Positions 1 to 12,689 of a stretch of 64,000 nucleotides of DNA are shown piece by piece. A program made the position numbers and the translations under genes. The first letter of the stretch is position 1. Each line of letters opens with the position of its first letter. The DNA is from Calliopum simillimum. Lineage: Eukaryota; Arthropoda; Insecta; Diptera; Lauxaniidae. The notes below the pieces were generated by a model. The model did no database searches. It saw only the letters and a program-made list of their open reading frames with translations, and had not been told where the DNA came from. Where the stretch lies: the NCBI GenBank assembly GCA_951812925.1, contig OX638372.1, forward strand, positions 39,864,245 to 39,928,244, written 5' to 3'.

Positions 1-1236
1 AAAATGATAAAAATTATTCAGTTGTTTGTGTGTGTGTGTGTTTGTACACCAATTAAGTTGTTACATAAACACTTCAAGCGGGTGCATGTAAGGATTTAAT
101 TAAGTGAATTATTTTTTATTATTTTTATTTTTTATTTTCATGAAAAATCTTTTCTTTTCATAAAGTAAAAGAAAAAATCTCTATCTTTATATAACAGCTG
201 CTATTTATTAACTAAGTAACTTGAACTACACCTAAGTAGATTAATTCATTAAAATTTCTTGCACGTACACTTGCATAATTGTGCACATACATACACTCAT
301 ACGGGTGCAGACACGTATTCAATTTTATGTTCACGTCTCTAACAATGCTTACGTCAGACAGTAGGATAAGGAGTTTAAGCATTTTTTCTCTAAATTTTAT
401 TAAATTAAATTTTATTTTTTTCTGAATTTTTTTTTTAAATTTTCTATAATATTTTTTGAGTAAAAGATGAATAGACGAAAATCTTCGATGCATCAGCATG
501 AGCATTTGATGATCGTAACCCAGATAAATAGGAATTTTAGGTTACTTCAACTATTAATTCGAAAGATACCTATTTAGTTCGATGAAATTTCTTTGTTACC
601 TTTGCAAATCTTACGAAAGGTTTTTAATTTTTTCACCACCTTAAAGATAAAACATCATACTTCACGAATGTACGCAAAAAATGGCATAAATATGCATGTT
701 AATACATAACTGATCCTAAAATTTGATTATTCAGAAAACCAAAGCTAAGCCATAAAAATTTTTATATTCACTATATTCAGTGTACTTGAATTGTAGAATA
801 CCAGAAACCGTCAATTGGCTGTTCATGTATTTCGCAAGTTGGTTAGGAATGATAAGGTGGTGGAAAGGTCTGGACTAAAGTCTTACGTAAGAGATAAAAA
901 CAGTGTCTCAAAAAAGTAAAAGTAAAGCACTCTTGGAAACGATATTCGCATCACTTTTCTTTAGTTACGAGAAAAACCCATGCAGCACTTTTGATTCTCT
1001 TGAGGATACATTTTGGCAAAAAAAAACCTGTTCCTTCTTAGCTCATAACTTATTTTTCTTCACTAAATAGATACCCATATCTGCATCACACATAGGTAAA
1101 TCGACCACATAAAATAAAACAAAAGTAAGAAGATATCTCTGTGGTTTTCATCCAAAAAGAAAGTCACTTCAAAACCAAAGAGAAAATCTTCTTAAAATAA
1201 CCTTTTATATGGAAATTTTATAATATAAATATATAA
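1..1236. other. Intergenic AT-rich DNA, no gene seen
   Basis: Homopolymer A and T runs with a short (GT)n tract near 25-45. Open frames are short and low-complexity, and I recognise no coding motif or transposon end. Confidence 0.55.
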
Positions 1237-1355
1237 AAAGTTTGAAAAAATTTGAAAAAGTTTGAAAAAAATTGAAAAAGTTTGAAAAATTTGAAAATAA
1301 GTTTGGAAAAGTTTGAAAAAAGTTTGAAAAAATTTGAAAAAGTTTGAAAAAGTTT
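1237..1355. repeat. Short tandem repeat, TTTGAAAAAG-like unit
   Basis: About ten degenerate copies of TTTGAAAAA(G) with unit length varying from 10 to 14 bp. The Phe/Lys-rich open frame over it on the minus strand is a by-product of the repeat. Confidence 0.85.
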
Positions 1356-1895
1356 GCGCCAGCAAGCATGATGATAATATGTATTAATATGAGTCATCTC
1401 TTTCAATAACAATTAATTTTGTAAAACACCGCCATTATCTAAAATCCCATTAGCATATAAAACAACAACCACAAAAATAAAAACAAGAAACAACAACAAA
1501 AATTACCTATAAAAAATATCTTAAAAAAACTCAACTAGCAAAAAAAATTCTGTCTCCTTCAAGAGCAATTCTGCCTGAAGTAACTTCTACCAAGATGTAC
1601 TAGGATGGCGCAAATTCATGGAGCCTCTGCCGGCGCAATCCAGAACATACAAATCCACCCTACTGAAATCTTATTTTTGTTTCAATTTATGTGGTCATAA
1701 TTCGGCCACCAGGCGATGATGACGACCCAATATATTTCATTCAGTTAGAATAAATTGATGGTTACGATGATTCATATAACAAAATAAAATGACTTACACC
1801 GTCCTTTCTTAAATGCCTCAATCCAGCCGTCATTCTCCATGAAAAATAAATAAATACATGAGGTTCTGTCAAATCAAAAAATAAAATAGTCCCAC
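1356..1895. other. Intergenic DNA, no gene seen
   Basis: Unique-looking AT-rich sequence between the minisatellite and the mariner remnant. No coding frame, terminal repeat or RNA gene is recognisable. Confidence 0.5.
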
Positions 1896-2646
1896 TTCAA
1901 TATACGTACGTTCTATTTTGCATGAACACTAAGTTGTAAACAAAGTTTGTTCTCGTTGGAAACCCCATAATTTATTAGTCGCTCAAAAAAAGGCTTGTAT
2001 CGTTTGGTGTAAGGAAATGAAGAAAAAATTTGACCGTGGTGCTTCAAAAGACATGTATAAGATCGTGACAGGTGACGAATCATGGATATATGCGTATGAG
2101 CCGGAAACAAAACAGCAATCGACCGTGTGGGTATTTCAAGACGAGCTTAATCCAACAAAAGTTGTTGGTGGAAGAAGCACAGCGAAGCAAATGGTCGCCT
2201 GTTTCTTCGGCCGCATGGGTCATGTGGCCACTGTTACGCTGGAGCAACGTAAGAAGGTCAATTCTAAGCGGTACCATTCGTTTGCCGGAAGTCTTCGGAG
2301 AAATTCGTAAAACCTACCCCCAAAGACGATGAATTATTTTCTATCACGACAATGCGAGCTCTCACACATCTCGTGAAACAGTGAATTTTTGAGCAGTCAA
2401 AACATTGAACTGATGACTCATCCTCCGTACAGTCTTGATTTGGCACCCAATGACTTCTTCTTGTTCCCGAACATCAAAGGAAAACTGTGTGGTCAACGAT
2501 TTACTATCGCCGAAGAAGCAGTTGAAGCGTTCAAAAACCATGTTTTAGAGGTGTTTGAAGTGGAATGGGAAAACAGCTATGACAAATGGTTTGAACGAAT
2601 ACAAAAGTGTATTGATCATCAAGGGGAATATTTTGAAAAACAATAA
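1896..2646 (+). pseudogene. Mariner (DD34D) transposase remnant, C-terminal two thirds
   Basis: This encodes the C-terminal part of a mariner-family cut-and-paste transposase. Translation from about 1918 gives the linker region (SRWKPHNL), then the first catalytic Asp in GDESW near 2073-2087, the second in YHDNA near 2338-2352, and the third in the LAPND motif near 2443-2457; the frame ends at TAA 2644-2646. A stop at 2308-2310 and two compensating frameshifts around the HDNA block break the frame, so it cannot make active enzyme. The N-terminal helix-turn-helix half is missing. The shared stretch (HEHLVV...SRWKPHNL) also occurs in the mariner at 15.75-17.0 kb, so the two belong to one family and retain complementary halves. 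I could not define its inverted repeats. Confidence 0.85.
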
Positions 2647-5470
2647 AGCCATTTGCAATCAAAAATGTTTGCTATTATTAGCTGTTCCCGAAACATAAGT
2701 AGTGCCCTACGTAGTATATGATATCAACATTTTGAAGTAAACTAGGGTATCCGTTCTGTGAAGGAAAAATTTTTCTCTGAACGAAAAAAAAAAGTGATGC
2801 AGATCTCGTTTCTTCAGGCCCAAGGCGAAATCCTTGGGTGGTAATGACAAATATCTAGTACCGTGAAAAATATGTTTTGTAATGTTTAACACGTTGTGCT
2901 ATTTAAGAACCCGAAAATTTTTTTATTTTTTCGATTTCTAACACACTATTTTTACAAAGTAACACAAAAAAAAAAAAAAAAAACCAAAAAGTTTTTACTT
3001 GTGCGCTGAAAAACTTGTTTTGCACTTGTGCCACCGTTACTTGTGTTTCCTATAATTTGGTGTTGCATTGATGATCAGATGATTTTAATTTTTGGCGCAC
3101 ATAAGTGGCTCGAGTGATAAGATTTTTTTTTAAAATTGTATGCATTTAATTAAAAAATACTCCGTAGCCCATATTTTACTACTACTAATTTTGTTAATTT
3201 TGTCCCATAGTACAGCGCTAGTGGGAATAACCTTTCAAGGCTAAAATTTATCAACACAGCACCATCTTAAAACTGTACAAGTATCTAAAACATTTGGTGG
3301 TGTACACACGACAAAACGTATTTAGTAGAACATATAAAAAACAGCTTTATGAGAGCACACTGGCATGTTATCTATTAGATACTTAGCCTTTGGCAACAAC
3401 ATTAATTTATTTGGATTAAAAACAAACTGCTGTTTACGGATTCGTTGAAGTGCGAAAACATGTTTGCTATTAGATTTTGCTCTAATCTGTGTTTTTTTAG
3501 AAGTAAAAGGAAAAAATATCATAAAACAGAGAAGTTCTATTCTTGTAAACCAAAAGAAAACCCCAACAATTTATCCTTAGAAAAGGACACAATGCAAGGC
3601 GGAAATAAAGTTGGACATTAATTTTGTTTAAAATGAAGCTTGCTGTAGGAAAGAATGAAGTATCCTGTTTTTGTCATTGCGAAAATGAACCAGGACGCTC
3701 TTTTTTTATCTCAATGTGCCACATGTTACAACTGTAACAGCTGTTGTGGATGTGCTAGTAATAAAATTTTATAAAAAATTAAATAGTTTCGTAAAAATAA
3801 ATTTTTTATTAAAGTTTTTAATATATTGAAAAGCGTTTAAGCGAATTGACTTCCTTTTGATATGCAAAGCGAGAAAATCATACCGCCATTGGTAACATCC
3901 GTTGTTACATCCGGTTTTCACTTCCGGTTTTCACACCGAAAAACCACACAAAAACAAATTTTTTCTACAATGGCAACATAAATTCAAAAAATTCGCTAAC
4001 AAATTGCAACAAAAAAATGTCTGTGTGAATGTAGCAAAGATACGAGTATATGTTAGAGGAGTGAAAGACAAAACAGACAATTGAAATTACTAATGACTCG
4101 AATGAATTTCTGTTTCCGCTTTTGTTTCGTCAACAGTTGAAATGTTGCAATTTAGGCAAATTAAATGCAACATTATGCAGCCTTTTTATACCTGTACACA
4201 TACATAGTGTGTACATACTAATATACAATACAAGTTAACAAGACAAAGTAGTTGAATAATTTTTTCTCTTTTTTTTCTTTTGGCCCATCCCTATGTATCC
4301 TTGGCGTTCTATGTAGTTTAAGTGTGATTAATCATGGTGTTGCCAACAGCTGCTATTTGTTGCCGCTTCAGTACTTTGTTGCAGGAAAGTTGAAATCCTT
4401 TTTTTTTCCTTGTTCTCACTCTAATTGTTGTATTCTTTTACATAGCAAAAATAATTTTAATATGAAATTAATTACACGTTCACTAGATAATAGACATTTG
4501 ATAAAGAAGTGATTGAAGAGACTTCGAAAAATGAAAGCACTTGACTTAGGTTAAAAATAAAAAAATTACCCGAAAATTAAAACAAATTCAAAATGGCGAA
4601 ACCAACAGAAATTAAAAGGTAGTGCCACTCAAATACATCTTCATAGAATTACTTCTTGTTACTAAAGAAAAAAGCCGTATTTTTGTTTCCCACTAATTTT
4701 GAACGTAAAAATGCTAAAGTTGACTTTTAAATAGCATTATTCATTACTTTTTAACGTTTTCTATAACTGACATAGCTTACTTTCGTCATCGAAATATTTT
4801 ATAATAATGCAAGAGGCCTGTACTGGTCAAAATGCCTTTACCGTGCCTGTTTTCAGTGTCAAAAACAGAACTCACACCATGTTTAGCTACTTTCAAGTTC
4901 AAAAACTATAAAGTTCCTCAAAACTTTCTTAAGTTATTTCAAATAAATTAGCTGCTTGCGTGCTTGGAAGCCTATAAAGTTTGGATAGTAAATACATTAT
5001 CTAGAAAAACAGTTTGTTTTCAAGTGTTGATTCATTTGGATCTGATTTGCCTTTTCTACACTTGGATCACAATAAGTAAAGCCAGGCATTAAGAAATACT
5101 ACTGACTCGTGTTTCTAAAAATTTGCTCTAATTATTTTCGTTGTATGGAATTGATGATAAAGTTCTTATGTTGGTCTACAACTTAAAATATTTCGTAAAT
5201 TCTAATTGTAGAAACAAATATGGCTTTACCGTGGTATAAAATCCCTCTTCTCTTGACTAACGAAACAAATTAATTTTTATTCATAAAGGTGTCTTTCACA
5301 CATACAGCCAACAACTTGGGCGGAAAAACTTAAAATTTTATTTTAAGGTTTTTACGCCATGTTATGGCTTTACCGTGCGTATTTTAAAATTGAAAATTAC
5401 TTGAAAAATGAAAATATAATTTACAGATTACTTATAACACTCTAAAAAACAAAAAAAGAAAGGGTGCTAC
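2647..5470. other. Intergenic DNA, no gene seen
   Basis: AT-rich sequence with an A-run near 2969-2983. The motif CTTTACCGTG recurs near 4838, 5224 and 5365, which hints at an eroded dispersed repeat. None of the short open frames has a recognisable domain. Confidence 0.5.
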
Positions 5471-6353
5471 TTTTGGCCTGGCCAAAAAATAAATACCATA
5501 CACTGCAGTATTTTGAAAATTTTGCTTATATGGGAGGTGCCACGCCCTCTTGTCCAAGTTCACCCAGTTTTTGCTCAGAGCTTGCACTTACAGTTCTTAG
5601 TGACTGAGTGAAATTTGGTTGGATTATCTCAAAAAAAGTTTTCAGTATAGCATTTTAAACTTTTGCTTATATGGGATGTACCACGCCTTCTTGTCCGATT
5701 TTACCCAATTTTTGTAAAGAGCTTGCATTTATAATTTTTAGTGTCTGAGTCGAATTTGGTTTGAATATCTCAAAAAACGCTTTTAGTATAGCGTTTTAAA
5801 GCTTTTGCTTATATGGGAGGTGCCCTGCCCCCATGTGCGGTTTATGCAATTTTTCTTGAGAGTTTGCATTTATAATTTTAAGTGTTTGAAACAAATTTGG
5901 TTCGATTATCTCAAAAAACGCTGTTACTACGCCCTCTTGTTCGAATTCGCCCAGTTTTTTTAGAGAGCTTGGGCTTACAATTTTTAGCATTTATGTGTAT
6001 TTCGGTTGCATTGCGATGAAAAATACTCCTTAAGTTGCATTTTGAATATATTTTTTGTATGGGCGGTAGGCAAGTCCGTTTATCGATTTTGCTCATTTTC
6101 AATCCCACGAGAGCTTACTTTGACAACGGAGGCAGTGTGCTGAATTTCATTGAATTATCTTGTTCAGTTTTCGCAAAAAATGTATTTCCACACACAGCCA
6201 GCCACCCAGCCAGACAGACGGACATAGCTATATCAACTCAGGAGGTGACGCTGATCTAGAATATACTTATGTACTTTTCTATATCTGCCACACCTCCTTC
6301 TCTGTGTTACAAACGGAACGACAAAGTGAATATACCCTGGGTGTAGGGTATAA
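5471..6353 (+). repeat. Dispersed repeat element with internal 142-bp tandem units (copy 1)
   Basis: The element runs from TTGGCCTGGCCAAAAAATAA to a terminal hairpin-like TACCCTGGGTGTAGGGTA near 6336-6353. The block around TATGGGAGGTGCCACGCC recurs at about 5531, 5672 and 5814, a period of 141-142 bp. The same element lies inverted at 58344-59160. A CAGCCAGCCACCCAGCCAGA tract matches the expanded tetranucleotide of copy 2. No transposase was found, so it is probably non-autonomous; its class is unknown to me. Confidence 0.8.
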
Positions 6354-7480
6354 AAAAGTCGTATGAACACAATACTTCTAATATGCAGTCTAAAATTTTC
6401 CTCTCATCAAGGATGGGCTATACCTCCTGGAACTACCGTAAGTATTACACAAGGAGGCCGTCTAGAGCATTAATGCTCAATTATCTGTCAGTTGGTCGGC
6501 CTAGTCCGTACCTGTTCTCAATGTAGCGGGATCGCTGGTACTTTTAGTTTGGAGATGTCTGCGTTCCACCGCTCTTCTGCGTTCAATAAACCGGAGTTCT
6601 TTCATCAATTTTGCTGCAAATGATTGTACCGCCAGCCATTTTGTTAGCGTTTCACACATATTGGGCACAGAATTTAGGTCGGTAATAGGCTCAGCTAAAC
6701 TCTCTTGCATTTTTTGACGCATGTCTCCAAAACGTGGGGAATTCAACTAAACGTATTGATATACTGAATCGGACTGCATCTTTAGAATTGTCAATATACA
6801 TACATGTAGGATTTCGAGATATCCTTGCTGTTTTCTGGCTTATGACGTAGCTACAAGTAAAGGTGGAATGCTTCTTTTTTAATGCCATGGAATAGCCACA
6901 CTCTATCTTATCAAAATATGCCTGCGAATTTTCCCAATAGGACTCTGCCTTTTCGAGTTATGTTCATTTGAAGTGAGAGTGTTCCAGCGCTATACAAAGG
7001 ACTTAATATTTTGGGGAATGGTATCGCCCATTTTTATCGGCAGCAATACATTTCAAACCTATAGCTAATTTTAGCTCATTTCGAGTGTTTTTTGGCCATA
7101 TACCGGTTTTTCAATTCTAACATAAATTCGTCGTTTGTATTGTTATTTATTTATTTATTTACTTATATCCGAAATACCTTCTCTTCAAAGCATCATAACT
7201 CGAAAATTAAGATTCCTATTGGAAAACTTTGAATGCATATTTTTAAAAGGAATATTGTGGCTGTTTGATGCCACTAAAAAACAGAATTTCACCTTTTCCT
7301 GTAGCTACGCCATAAGCCCGGGCACTGCGTTTTCTCCAACTGCAAGCAAGAGTATCTTAAAACTCTGAAGCTATGTTGACAATTCTGAGGATGTAGTCCG
7401 GTTTAGCGTTAAAAAGTTCATAAGATTTCATATTAGAAGTATTGAGTTCATACAAACAATTTTTTTTTTGCGTGCCTGTG
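6354..7480. mobile_element. Palindromic (foldback-like) element, CCTGTG/TAA terminus, left end truncated
   Basis: The arms about 6360-6387 plus 6745-7000 and 7060-7455 are inverted copies: TAGAATTGTCAA and GAGATATCCTTGC on the left are mirrored on the right. The right end reads GCCTGTG followed by TAA (7481-7483), the same terminus as the palindromes at 16.2, 33.4 and 59.3 kb, with the same A-tract just inside. Internal sequence (ATGCC..GGAATAGCCACA..., AGAGTTAT) is clearly related to the 16.2-kb element. The left terminus is lost against the neighbouring 142-bp-period repeat. The left arm carries about 360 extra bases, 6388-6746. Confidence 0.75.
6501..6746 (-). other. Unidentified 81-codon open frame inside the palindrome
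   Basis: This open frame on the minus strand has a balanced, coding-like composition (MRQKMQESLAEPITDLN..., FIERRRAVERRHL) and lies in sequence richer in G+C than its surroundings. It fills most of the segment that interrupts the left arm of the palindrome. I recognise no family. It could be a captured host exon, a fragment of another transposon, or chance. Confidence 0.3.
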
Positions 7481-7483
7481 TAA

Positions 7484-10029
7484 TTTTTATTAAATTTATT
7501 ATGACAACTATAGTCTATTTCCTCTATTTGCGGCCTCGGAAGACTTTTGGTAGATTCATTAGCACTTCGCCAATTTTTCGTACGTATGTAGTCTTTACAA
7601 TTTTTTAATTAGTCTGATTACAATCTCTTTGGTGTGCCTATGTTTTTATAAGTTACTCATATTCAATTTTATAATAAATAACTCGATGTCCTAGAAGAAA
7701 ATTAGGATGTATCATTTCTCCTACGAGAACTAGGATATAATAAATTTTGACATTTGAAATTTGGACGAAAAGTAGTATGTTTCGCGATGCCTCTGACGAA
7801 AAGTTGGATGTTTTATATTTTTGGACCTACCTAGTTTTTGTCATATATAGGGGAAGGTGGGGAATCGTGGGCCACGTTTTTATTTTGTTAAATATCTTCA
7901 AAAAAAAAAAAATTTTGCAAATTGTATTATGGTATGTTATTCTACATGAAGTTAGGTAACTTTTGACTATTACACTTTCTAACAATTCTTTTGTTTTTTC
8001 CGACTTTTCGTGGTTTGAAAAAAATTAGTGTTTTTGCGATTTTCAAAAATGGTGGGGAATCGTGGGCCACCGCCGTAATTAAGTAAAAATCAAACAATTA
8101 TGATACAAAACTTTATTGAATTAGTTGAAATGACAAGTAAAGTTATTTTAATCGACAAAATGAAGAAGAAGGGTTATGCACGATCAAAAAATTAACAAAA
8201 GAAAAAATTAACAAAGAAAATCGTGTGACTCACCGTTCATGAGTTATCGTTATTTTAAACTCAACACATAACTGTGCCTACTCATAGACGGCATGCACAA
8301 TTTACTAATTTTTTTCAAATTTTAATTAAGGATATCTCCCGAGTTATAGGTCGTACGAAAACAATTATGGGATCACTTTTATAGAAAATTTTATAAACTA
8401 CAATATTGCCTCACAATATTTTTCTTCAAATGTAATCGTTAAAGAAATATTTGTAAAAAACTGATTTTGGACGCCATTTTTCCAATATGGCGGCGCGAGC
8501 GAACACGATTCGAGGTAGCCAAGTTGAAATTCTGAAAGAGCACATCGAAATCTATAAAATAACCCATTTGCAAAAATCCCGCAAAACTTTCCAGGTAAAG
8601 CTACCAAATGACTGTACTATTCCCTTTTCATCATTTTCTTTTCTATACCTTACATATCGATAAAGCAGCTTAACAACTACATATACGCAATACGTACTTT
8701 TCTTCACTCTATGAATATTTTTGCTGTTATATCACATCTTATAGGATAATACCTGGTAAATGTTTCTCGTTGTTTTCCGTAACGTCTTTTTGTTTTTTAT
8801 TTTATAATTCATGCAACAATATTTTGCATTTATATTGCAGTGTTTTTTTTCTCAGTGCAATTGTTTTTATGCAAACAGGTGTTACTACAGGCAACCTCAT
8901 CAGTTTTCTCTCCGGACACGTTCACTGAGTTTTTGTTTTCTTTTTACCTTGTACCTTTTTAGTTTTATTTTATTTGCTTCTTCTTCATCTACGAATACCC
9001 CCTGCAATGATTAAATTTCCTTTATGACGTTGATTTCTAAAGTTTTTTTTTGTATCGCTATAGCTAACTTATACCATATAGCGCCATCTGCCGTTGATAA
9101 ATGTTGCAGTTATCACTTTTGTAATATATTTAATGTTGCTGCTGCTCCATTTTGTGTGCTGTACTGTTATCTTTTAAAATGTTAAATAGGCATTTGTATT
9201 GGCCAACCTTTTACCTTGTACTACTTAAATGACAGTTAATTTGTCAAACTGAGGAAGTTGTAGAATTTGATAATTTAGTGTTTATCGAAGAACAATCGAA
9301 TGACTAATGCAATAAACCGAAAAATAATTTACTTTTTAAGCTGATTAAGGAAACAGAGTACTTGATGTATGTCGGTATATACTGTTTCTGTATGAGCATT
9401 TTACTGGTAGTGTTTTTGTAAAATAACTTAATAATTTGCCATGACAACTTTTTTGACTCTCTTGGCCAATTTTTTTGGTTTAATGAACTAATATATTTTT
9501 CAAATTTTTCAATGGTTTTGGACCTTTTAAAAATTTTTAGAATTATTAGGTACCTAACTTCAACTTCTTTCAAATTTATCACCTATTTTTGATTCTTTCA
9601 AAATTTTCCATTATTTATAACATTTATATTTGTTGATATTTTTACTAATTTTATTTTTTAATTTTTTTTTTCAGGTAAGTTGCCTAAAACTTAGAAGATC
9701 TGTAAGTATGAGAATACTGAAGTTTTTAAAAGAAAAGTCTAATGATAAGCTAAATAGTCTTCTAAGAGGATGGAATGTATTGAATTAAGTGGTTTTTGTC
9801 CAAATTGTTCTTCTACATTTAAGGATTCGCGACAAAAAAAAAAAAAGAAAAGTTTTTTTGATAAAATCTTGACTCATAAGTTTTTTGAAATGGGCGTTTC
9901 CATTCAATATAACAGTTATACAACGCGTTACAAAAAATTTGAAAAAATATACTTCCAATTTTAAAGCCGAATACCCAAATTATGACATGCTTTGACACAA
10001 TCGACATGGTTTTGGAAATGATTTCGAGT
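7484..10029. other. Intergenic DNA, no gene seen; one duplicated 20-mer
   Basis: The 20-mer GGTGGGGAATCGTGGGCCAC occurs identically at 7856-7875 and 8051-8070 in otherwise diverged AT-rich sequence. The rest is low-complexity, with no recognisable coding motif. Confidence 0.5.
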
Positions 10030-11334
10030 AATCATGGTATACCTAAGCGAGTGCCGAAACTATAGAGGCATCACCTTGCTCTCAGTACCATCAAAAGTAC
10101 TGACGAAAGTGCTTCTGAGCAGGGTAAGCGAAAAACTTGATTCGGCCATTCGAAAGCAGCAAGCAGGATTCCGGCGAAACAGATCATGCGTGGATCAAAT
10201 CAACACGCTCAGAATAATTGTCGAATAATCATGCGAGTGGCGTGCTGCACTTCAACTTGTCTTCGTTGACTATAGCACTGCCTTCGACAGTGTCTCCCGA
10301 GAAAACATCTGGGCGTCACTGCAACGAAGAGGTATTGCCGCAAAGGCCATAAACTTAGTACGTGCACAATATGAAGGCTTTAAATGCAGTGTGTTACACA
10401 ACGGGTTGTTGTCACCGACATTCACCACTAATTCAGGCGTACGGCAGGGGTGTTTACTATCACCATCACTCTTCCTTATCGTTCTTGATGATATCCTAGA
10501 TAAAGCTCTTAATAAGGCCAAAAGGGGTATTCAATGGAACTTTACCGAACATCTGGAAGATCTCGACTACGCTGACGACATCTGCCTCTTATCGTCCAAA
10601 CATTCAGATATGCAAAGCAAAATTGAAGACCTTGTCTTGGAATCACAAAAGGCCGGCCTAAAAATCAACGTATCCAAGACTAAAAGCATGAAGCTAAACG
10701 CAAGCAATGACATCACGTTTAAAGCTGGCAGTGATGACATCGGAAACGTCGATAGCTTCACGTATCTAGGCAGCATTATCTCCATGGATGGTGGAGCAAA
10801 AGAGGATATCAACTCAAGAATAGCAAAAGCAAAAGGCGCGTTTGCTCAACTGAACAAAATATGGTCTTCATCCGTTATATCCACCAAAACGAGAGTGCGC
10901 ATTTTTGATTCGAATGTGAAATCGGTTTTGTTATATGGGTGCGAAACATGGCTTGTTACTGAACAACTAACAAACAAGCTGCAAGTATTCGTCAACAAAT
11001 GCTTAAGGCGTATACTAAAGGTTTGGTGGCCTCGCACTATATCAAAGCCGAGCTACATCAAAAATGCAAACAGAAGGCTATAGCAAACGAGATCAAGCTG
11101 CGCAAATGGGGATGGATTGGTCACACTCTCCGGAAACCACACAGCGAAGTTTGTCGCCAGGCCCTTGAGTGGAATCCACAAGGCAGTAGAGGACGTGGTA
11201 GACCCAAAACCAACTGGAAAAGGTCGTTGGAAAAGGAAATCCAAGAATCGGGAAAATCGTGGCAAGAGATCAAAGTCATCGCAAGGGATCGTGACAAATG
11301 GAGAGATTTCATATTGGCCCTATGCTTTTCTTAG
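10030..11334 (+). pseudogene. 5'-truncated non-LTR retrotransposon (RTE-like) reverse transcriptase
   Basis: The frame encodes most of a LINE reverse transcriptase, which copies element RNA into DNA at the target site. The motifs appear in order: NYRGITLLSV near 10055, the finger block KQQAGFRRNRS near 10155-10190, FVDYSTAFDS (catalytic Asp) near 10261-10290, GVRQGCLLSP near 10435, DYADDICLL (catalytic YADD) near 10566, and a C-terminal LLYGCETW followed by RKWGWIGHTLRKP. That last signature resembles RTE-group elements; the clade is inference. The endonuclease half is missing. A stop follows LRIIVE at 10226, and a frame change near 11040-11060 separates the last 90 codons. A short ATAC-type tail near 11349-11362 fits the microsatellite-like 3' tails of this group. 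Confidence 0.85.
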
Positions 11335-11369
11335 GAGTTAAAGGAGAATACATACATACATACTGAAGA

Positions 11370-11590
11370 AATGTTAGGGACAGGACGGAGAATGACTTTT
11401 CAACACTTAATGTTATAATTTCCTAGTAAAATATTAAGAATTGTTATTTTTTTTAAGCTATTCGTATAGAAGTCTCTGCATTAAGTAGTTAAAATATTAA
11501 ATATTGAATTTAAACATGATTTGGAGTCCCGGGACGTTGAATGGTAAATTTTTTTTGAGAATCACCCATATTTACATCAAGTACTTTTCA
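11370..11590 (+). repeat. Dispersed repeat (GACAGGACGGAGAATGAC family), short copy
   Basis: The block from GGGACAGGACGGAGAATGAC to GAGAATCACCCATA matches two flanks at 49272-49344 and 50237-50362, where a mariner splits the same repeat. Comparing the two copies shows the uninterrupted form here. Confidence 0.7.
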
Positions 11591-12689
11591 CCAATTTTCA
11601 AAAAATCGGAGATGTCAATTCAAATCTTGATCGATTACGCAAAGATTGACTCCCATGCTAAACATTTTTTGCAAATAAGTATCTGCAAGACTTCTGATCT
11701 AAAATATTAGATACCATTTTGCATTGAAGAGTGATATGGGATATTAGTTTTATGAGTTTTACTTTTTTTATAGTTGAGATAATACTACATATTTTATTAA
11801 CGAAAAAATTGTTTTTACTGGAATCCTTGCCCTCCAAAATCTCTGAGCGCGAAGTGAGTCCCATCTTTTTAACCACCTTTCTCGTCAGGCCTGACCGCAG
11901 AATATTATTGCACTATCAAGTGTGTGTCAAAGAAAAGTACAAGAAAATCTAAAATGACAAAAAGTGTAAAATAAAAATTATGAAAAGCATTAAAGATTAT
12001 ATTTGTATTTGAAAGTGCAATGAGCCTTATGTTTGCAACGCCTCCCTTTAAATTTCTCCATCACTATTTCAATACATTTTGCTCTCCCATCTTTACGGCT
12101 TAAAATCAAATATTAAAATGTACTTTCATTCGGCGGCACTCTTCAATTCTCATTGATATTAAAAATTTACATAAAACCAGACGATAAAAAATTTAATTCC
12201 GCTTATGGACGATAAAAATTTTGAGGTAAGCTGCCGCTGCAACAACACACTATAGGTAGTGTCTTCATCAAGGCAAGGACGAACGACCTCAATTTGACAT
12301 TTATGCATTTAAATTTAAATACGGCAGAGTTGTCATTTGCTCGCTTTCCCTTCATTCGCGGGCGCATTTTCAGCACCCTCCGCCGCCCTTACCACGGGTG
12401 TCATAAATGGAAATGCCTACCATCATTATAATTAAAAATTTCAATTTATCTGGCTGGATTTTTGTTGTTTTCATTTTCTTCTTCCTCTAACTGACATCTC
12501 ACTCATTGGTTTTAATCACGTTTTACTCAACGAATGAGTGTGAAAGGCGCAAGATGGCAGAAGAAAAGAGCGGAAAAGGCAAAAAGATAATAATAATTTA
12601 CATAAATTAAGACACAGCTTCACTTAAATGCCAACAGTTGGCGCAATATGTCACTGTGTGTCCCTGTGCATAAATATTTACTTTAAAAC
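11591..12689. other. Intergenic DNA, no gene seen
   Basis: AT-rich sequence without recognisable coding frames. A small island of higher G+C (GCGGGCGCATTTTCAGCACC near 12358) is not associated with any open frame. Confidence 0.5.

Noticed and set aside
5471..6353. Helitron assignment from the terminal hairpin
   Set aside because: The sequence after the hairpin does not end in CTRR and no TC start or A/T insertion site is evident.
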